From: Phascolomyces articulosus
Lineage: Eukaryota > Mucoromycota > Mucoromycetes > Mucorales > Lichtheimiaceae
Direction: 5' to 3'
DNA: 64,000 nt
NCBI GenBank assembly: GCA_025677815.1
Contig: JAIXMP010000057.1
Span: 91,206-155,205 of the forward strand
Shown: positions 59,111 through 64,000 of the stretch, piece after piece
Numbering within the stretch: position 1 is the stretch's first letter
Layout of the letters: each line of letters starts with the position of its first letter
Notes under the pieces: model-generated
The model's database searches: none
The model's input: only the letters and a program-made list of their open reading frames with translations
Told to the model about the DNA's origin: nothing
Made by a program: the position numbers and the translations under genes

Positions 59111-59172
59111 CTAAAATGACGGACATTTTTTTGTGCGCAAAATCTTTTTTTTTTGTGCGCCAAGTAATTTCT
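59111..59172 (-). repeat. Right terminal inverted repeat of the MULE
   Basis: On the + strand CTAAAATGACGGACA, 7 Ts, GTGCGCAAAATC, 10 Ts, GTGCGCCAAGTAATTTCT; reverse complement of the left repeat with small differences at the outermost bases. Confidence 0.9.
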
Positions 59173-59180
59173 AATTCTAA
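59173..59180. repeat. Candidate target-site duplication, right copy (AATTCTAA)
   Basis: Identical to 52594-52601, immediately outside the right inverted repeat. Confidence 0.6.
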
Positions 59181-59421
59181 TGACTTTTGCTCCGCAATGA
59201 GAACCTCACAATTGTGATTGAAGATATGTACAACATAGTGAGCTGTGCTACATCATGAGAATCTCACAATTGTGAGATATCATAAATCACTATAATGATA
59301 TTTAAAAAATAATAATAATGTCACAATTATGATATATCAATAATAAATATTGTGAAATATCAGTAATCATCATTATGATATTTCAAATGTTATAAAGATA
59401 TCACTATGTTTAACTTTTAAT

Positions 59422-59581
59422 AGTATTGCTATATCCTTTGAATTCTATCCAGTAGTATCGTTATATCCTTTGAATTATATCCAGTAGTATCGTTATATCC
59501 TTTGAATTATATCCAGTAGTATCGTTACATTCTTTGAATTATATCTGGTAGTATCATTATAATATTTCAGTTATATCCAAT
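59422..59581. repeat. Tandem repeat, five copies of a 32-base unit
   Basis: Unit begins AGTATCGTTATATCCTTTG and ends TATATCCAGT. Copies start at 59422, 59454, 59486, 59518 and 59550; the middle ones are nearly identical, the outer two diverged. Confidence 0.93.
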
Positions 59582-61154
59582 AAAAAATAAAAAAATAAAA
59601 ATAAAAAGTATTTATAGTAACAATATCCATTTATTTGATAAAAAAAACGTAATTGATATAAAACTATGCTATCCTATGCTATAACTACTATTCAATAATA
59701 CTATTACAGCCCATCACCATGCTAATGGGCATTACCAAATACTGCCATAAAGAAGATTGTCATAATGGGAGTAGGTAATGTCATTTCTATAAGCTATAAA
59801 TAAAATTATAATTCATGAAGAAAAAGGAAAGGGAAAAGAAATTAAACCTATGGCAAGTGGATTGTACAGAAAAGGAGAAGACAATGTTCCTATAAAAAGT
59901 ATATAAAATTTAGATAGCTTACTAAAACGTAGAAAGGGAACGAGAAAAAAAATTCTTACCTCATTCTATCCATTGGGGAAGTTACTGATAATTTCTGTTA
60001 TAGTAAAAAAAAAAAAAGGTATTAACGATTTACTTATGGAATTATTTACCTTAGAATAAGGATGCATCATCATTTTGCTTTACAGATTTAATAAAGAATT
60101 TAAAGATAATCAAAGGATACAGTATCAAATGGGACGACAACTTGAAGAGAGCCTAAAAAAATAGGATATTACAATCAGAGATGAGAGAAAGAAAAGATAG
60201 ATGGATGATGGTCAATTTGTTACTTACCAGAAATAATAATCAGCATTGCTCAGCTCTGTAAAGCAAGAACCCAAAAAAGTTATGTCAGTTATAAAATAAT
60301 AGTTTATTTTGACACTATTAAAGATAAATATATCCAGTGGATAAATAAAAAAAAGAACATGTTACCATTTAAGAGCATAAAATAGTGCTTACATATATAG
60401 TATGACTAATCCTTATCTAAAACAAGTTATTTTGGTATAGTAAAAAATAAATAGAATTTATAGTAGAGCTTTATACCTATTTGTTACGGATGTGCTGTAC
60501 CTATAAACAAAATCAAACAAAACACCAGTTGTAAATAAAAAAAAACCTAATAATGGCAAAATAGTGCCATCTGATCATATCACACCTATCTTGTTTGAAT
60601 AATACAATATTTTTTCATTACCTGTAATATCACCATAACTCATATATTAAAGGAGGAATGTGCTGTAAAAAAAATGGGTAGAGTAAGAAAGAAAAAAAAC
60701 AGTGGAAGAGTAAGACTAAAAAAAAATAGAAAGAGAGATGATAATTTAGGTTGCATAAGATTTTCCAACTTGAGCTGTTCCAAACGCGAATAAATATCCA
60801 AATATGGAATCAAAAATAACACTTACTTTTAAAGAATATATGCAATAATATAAAAGCATGCCGCGTTTTAATTACTATGATCCTTCTACAACTTTCACTC
60901 TATTATCCATCCTATATAGTTACTGAAATTTTAAAAGTATATCTATCCACATTTATATAATTCGTTAGTATAACTGGTCAATAATTATATTAACATTCTT
61001 ATTACCCTTCAATTTAAAGATGAATACCGAAATCCAACAACCCATCCAACTTGAAAAACCCCACACTCCCTGCATTAATGCTTTAAGTATAAGTAAATCT
61101 ATTGAATATCCAAAATATAAGATTTTACTTTTTACTAACTTTACCTAATATTAC
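59582..61154 (-). other. No recognised gene; cluster of splice-site-like micro-exons on the minus strand
   Basis: Several short segments are flanked by good acceptors and donors on the minus strand, for example 60260-60233 (28 nt, ACAG before, GTAAGT after), 60084-60057 (28 nt), 59999-59965 (35 nt) and 59897-59856 (42 nt). They do not join into a frame I recognise. This may be a spliced non-coding transcript or chance in A/T-rich DNA. Confidence 0.3.
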
Positions 61155-61447
61155 CTATAGCAATATATCAGGGATGTGTACTAAGACATTGTTGACTGGG
61201 AAAATATCGAATTCGATTATGACTTGACTGTAAGCAAACCAGTTAACATATGCATCATCACCAAAATCATTGTTGGTATGAGAGCATATCAGTAAGAATT
61301 TCCCAGCCTTACTCACTTTGATCTGAAGGTGCACAAAATGGCCATCACAAGCTTCAACAACAAGTGCTTGGTGCACAAATGTCTTCCTGCCATTCAAGAA
61401 ATAATTAATCGAAGAAACCGTTGTGCTTCTCACATGAAAAGTGTATG
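61155..61447 (-). CDS. Unrecognised open frame, protein-like composition
   Basis: About 95 codons after a possible acceptor read SSINYFLNGRKTFVHQALVV, EACDGHFVHLQIKVSKAGKF and VIIEFDIFPVNNVLVHIP, with beta-strand-like alternation and balanced composition. The ATG upstream at 61520 leads through a low-complexity stretch. No family recognised; it could be an exon or a relic of a repetitive element. Confidence 0.3.
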
Positions 61448-61529
61448 TACATATGTAATAATAGAGAGAGAGATAGATAATATTATTTAATACTGATATA
61501 TCAAGTAGAAACATGATCATTAGGTCTGT

Positions 61530-61893
61530 GCATTAGAGCATTTTCATGCCAACTTGGAGGAAAAATACCCTTTGAGTAGAATGGATAAGTTCCTTGAAAA
61601 GGAGTATCAATCTGAAGAGGAATCTGAGGACAAGAACTGGGAGGAGATGCCCTACAAACTTTTTCAACCAGATTACCAGTCAGAAAATGTAAGTAAATAA
61701 GTAAATTGAATATAAATAAATATATGTGATTTATATATGCCGCTAATTAGATTACTTTAGGCAAATAAGTTTTTGGGGGAACTTGATCAATTGGCATCCT
61801 CGCTTCAAACTCAAAGACAACATAAGCAATAAAATGTTCCAAGAAATGTTGTTGTGGTTAACCACCCAAGACCAACAGAGTTAGCAGCATGGT
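61530..61893 (+). pseudogene. Fragment of an unknown, possibly transposon-associated ORF
   Basis: A frame reading FHANLEEKYPLSRMDKFLEK, Glu-rich, then DYQSEN, is joined by a good intron (GTAAGT at 61689, TTTAG at 61760) to NKFLGELDQLASSLQTQR, a stop, and then NVPRNVVVVNHPRPTELAAW. A shifted frame at the start reads MPTWRKN. Acidic region plus PTELAAW ending recalls short ORFs near repeats in Mucorales, but I cannot name it. Confidence 0.3.
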
Positions 61894-62731
61894 AGTTATG
61901 TGATTAATGGCAATGTTAATATTTTCCTTTTGAGAAATAAATATATAAATAATAATATAAAAATAATAATAGCAAAAGGGTAAAAGAAACAATAATATAT
62001 GAAATAATAATTATAAGATTGCTGAAAGAGAAGAAGGTCAGAAGTAATTTTGTGAGGAGAGGTTTTTTATTTATGGCTTTTATGCATACCTTTTTTGTTA
62101 GAGAGGAATAACAATAGTTCTTTTCACTCTTGCTGTTTGATACTTTCCAATGGCGATAGGAGAATAAATATGACCAAATGGAAGAATGCACTGCCAGTCA
62201 ATGGTGAGATGAAATGGTAATAAAATCAAATGTAAAAATAAAGAGACGGATAAGAATATAGTTTAGAATCTTTTTATTGTTCAAATTTGCTCATATTTAT
62301 ATGTTTTGTCTATCTAATGTAATGATGTTGTTCACTAGATCATTCTAGTACTATGTTTCACTAACTTTGACTAAAGGACAATTGATATCCAATTATTCCA
62401 GTGTATATGCATACTTAGTTCTAGATATTTCTTTATATACCTAGCAATAGGTGTATTATCCTGTTTAGTAATCATTCTTCATCTTTCTTCTGTATTCCAG
62501 ATTATTAGTAATAAGGAATAAATCAAGAGTGATTTAGTGTGTTATTGGTTATATCATGTTTTATTATGGAATAATGTTTAACCAGTTATTTATGAATGAG
62601 GGAGACGTAGTCGAGTATCGCGCGTGGCAAACCACACCTCTTTATATACTTTTTAAATCCCTTTTTTTTTTTTTCTATTTTAAAATAATTACACACTGTC
62701 ATCAAATAAACAAGAAAAAACCATAAAAAAT
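61894..62731. other. Intergenic, no gene seen
   Basis: A/T-rich. A slightly GC-richer block at 62600-62640 precedes the LINE ORF1 and may be its 5' untranslated start. Confidence 0.45.
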
Positions 62732-64000
62732 GTGTTTACACAAAACAAAGTAATTATATCTACGATCGCATCACCTCCAGAACATAAAATTCATAAACAC
62801 CATACTACCCCTACCACATTGTTACACACCTCCAAAGTTATTGGATATAACAAACCAAAAATGGATGGTAGTAGCAACAATAACGAGCAACAAATCAACA
62901 ACAACAGTCAACCTCTCATAGAGGAGGATATTGACTCATTTCCTTCCTTACCATCACCGACCACAAGCCAAGTGGAAATCAATAATGTTCCACAATGGGC
63001 ATAATTTCTTGTACGCAACCAATAAGAAATGCAAAAGAAAATGGAAGCACAAGAAACGGAACTCAAAGTTCAGAGTGGAAAGCTTCAACTCCTCCAAAAA
63101 CTTATGGAAGAGAATAAAGAACTTAAAGCTCAACTCGAAGCAGCCAAGGCACGAATTAGGGAATTCGAATCGCAAGACCCCACAAAGAACATTGAATTAG
63201 AGAATATCACTACAGAAACTGCAGATCAAGATATTCTCCTCACAGGAACATATGAGTCAATTCACTCAATCTCACAGGAAGAATGGGAGAAACGTAAGGC
63301 TGAAATTGAAGCCAAAAAGCAACAACAACAGCAACAAGATAAAGAAAAACAGATGAAACAATTGAAAAAATTGGATACTCAGCAAAAGCATCATCAACAG
63401 CAACCAAAGCCAAAGGAAAACGATACAACCACCTCCTACGCCCATATCGCTAGCAGAAACGTTGTACCAAAAAAAAGAGTACAACCGTCACCCCCATCAG
63501 AAAAAATGATTGAATGGGCACGTTGTCTCCTCTAGCCAGCAATGGGCCCCACTGCATACAAATTCGTATATATGGGTGCCCCTCGTCAGGCTTTACATAG
63601 TGAAATTCGAAAAGCTCTCAGTTTAGTTGGCATAGCAAAAGAAAGAATTATCGATATTCAATTCCCAACTCATGGTATAGTAGGAATTCTGGTCCATGCA
63701 GCATATGAAAAAGAAGTCCATGAACTACTTACTCAAGCAAAGCTTGCGCCAAAAGATAGGTTTAATCCTACTGCAGCCTCAACAATTGGTAACCCAACAC
63801 TTTTAGCAACTTTATCAGAAGAAGAACGTTCACATGAAGCTAAAAAGCTATACCAAGAAAGGATGTTCGAAATGTGCTCCCGCATGCCTAAGAAACATCT
63901 TGGAATTGCCATTTTATGCCATTTTACTTCCTTACCAAAAGAGGATCAACACCATGTGGATTCGGAATACTGGACTAAATTCCAAGAAAAGTATCCAAAG
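62732..64000 (+). pseudogene. LINE (non-LTR retrotransposon) ORF1-like protein with three in-frame stops, runs off the window
   Basis: A single reading frame extends from 62732 to the window end (423 codons) interrupted only by stops at 63002-63004 (TAA), 63023-63025 (TAA) and 63533-63535 (TAG). The N-terminal part is Asn/Thr/Pro-rich. Residues from 63029 form a coiled coil (ETELKVQSGKLQLLQKLMEE, NKELKAQLEAAKARIREFE). The last part reads YKFVYMGAPRQALHSEIRKA, IIDIQFPTHGIVGILVH and TLLATLSEEERSHEAKKLY, which I recognise as the conserved C-terminal region of ORF1 in Mucorales LINE elements, where the reverse-transcriptase ORF follows. No frameshift is seen, so the copy is lightly damaged. Confidence 0.72.

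Larger units (their letters stand above)
52602..59172 (-). mobile_element. Autonomous-looking Mutator-like DNA transposon with OTU protease fusion
   Basis: A 6571-base element bounded by ~62-base terminal inverted repeats and a matching 8-base direct repeat outside. It contains one long multi-exon gene on the minus strand with no stop or frameshift, and non-coding subterminal zones (52665-53816 and 58304-59110) filled with repeated GCGCAC words. The inverted repeats are nearly identical apart from A-run lengths and the first few bases, which argues for recent movement. Family assignment to MULE rests on the transposase. Confidence 0.85.

Overview
This window looks like part of a nuclear chromosome from a filamentous fungus, most likely an early-diverging Mucoromycota/Mucorales species. 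The intergenic DNA is AT-rich. Genes carry many short GT-AG introns (about 50-150 nt). A Mucorales-type HET-domain protein, a LINE ORF1, Helitron fragments and a FAR1/MULE transposase are present. I cannot name the genus. All exon joins are my own readings from splice sites and frame; each multi-exon CDS was checked for a length divisible by three unless stated.

Housekeeping genes in order: urease accessory UreG C-terminus (1-289, +); very-long-chain 3-oxoacyl-CoA reductase (493-2043, +); exosome subunit RRP42 (2373-3576, -); PQ-loop membrane protein (14214-15534, -), divergent from a vacuolar-type endopolyphosphatase (15955-17701, +); secreted protein of unknown role (21007-22260, +); Zn2Cys6 transcription factor (22438-26068, -); Hsp110/Sse1 chaperone (26997-29690, -); PWWP chromatin reader with an LEDGF-like domain (34962-37675, +); seven-helix-type DUF4203/TMEM198-like protein (38495-39785, +); GATA-finger protein with a one-base frame problem (40431-41610, +); Rho GTPase (42144-43285, +); homoserine dehydrogenase (43576-44910, -); FHA protein (46908-47834, +); multi-pass membrane protein (48137-49612, -). 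They do not form a pathway; they are independent eukaryotic genes.

Accessory and mobile DNA lies between them. At 4689-6517 is a HET-domain gene broken by three one-base frameshifts. At 7110-9660 the tail of one Helitron abuts the head of another. At 10939-11617, 13165-13465, 32220-32361 and 32930-33390 there are decayed fragments (unknown family, DDE transposase, pogo/Tigger-like end, possible ankyrin-type gene).

The standout feature is at 52602-59172: an apparently intact 6.57-kb Mutator-like element. It has ~62-bp terminal inverted repeats, a candidate 8-bp target duplication and 17 subterminal GCGCAC motifs. It has one eight-exon gene (53817-58303, -) that joins into an uninterrupted 1262-residue protein fusing FAR1-like DNA binding, a MULE DDE transposase, a SWIM-like finger, a basic AT-hook-like linker and an OTU cysteine-protease domain.

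The right end (59181-64000) holds repeats, a cluster of micro-exon-like splice signals, an unrecognised fragment, and a LINE ORF1 with three in-frame stops running off the window.
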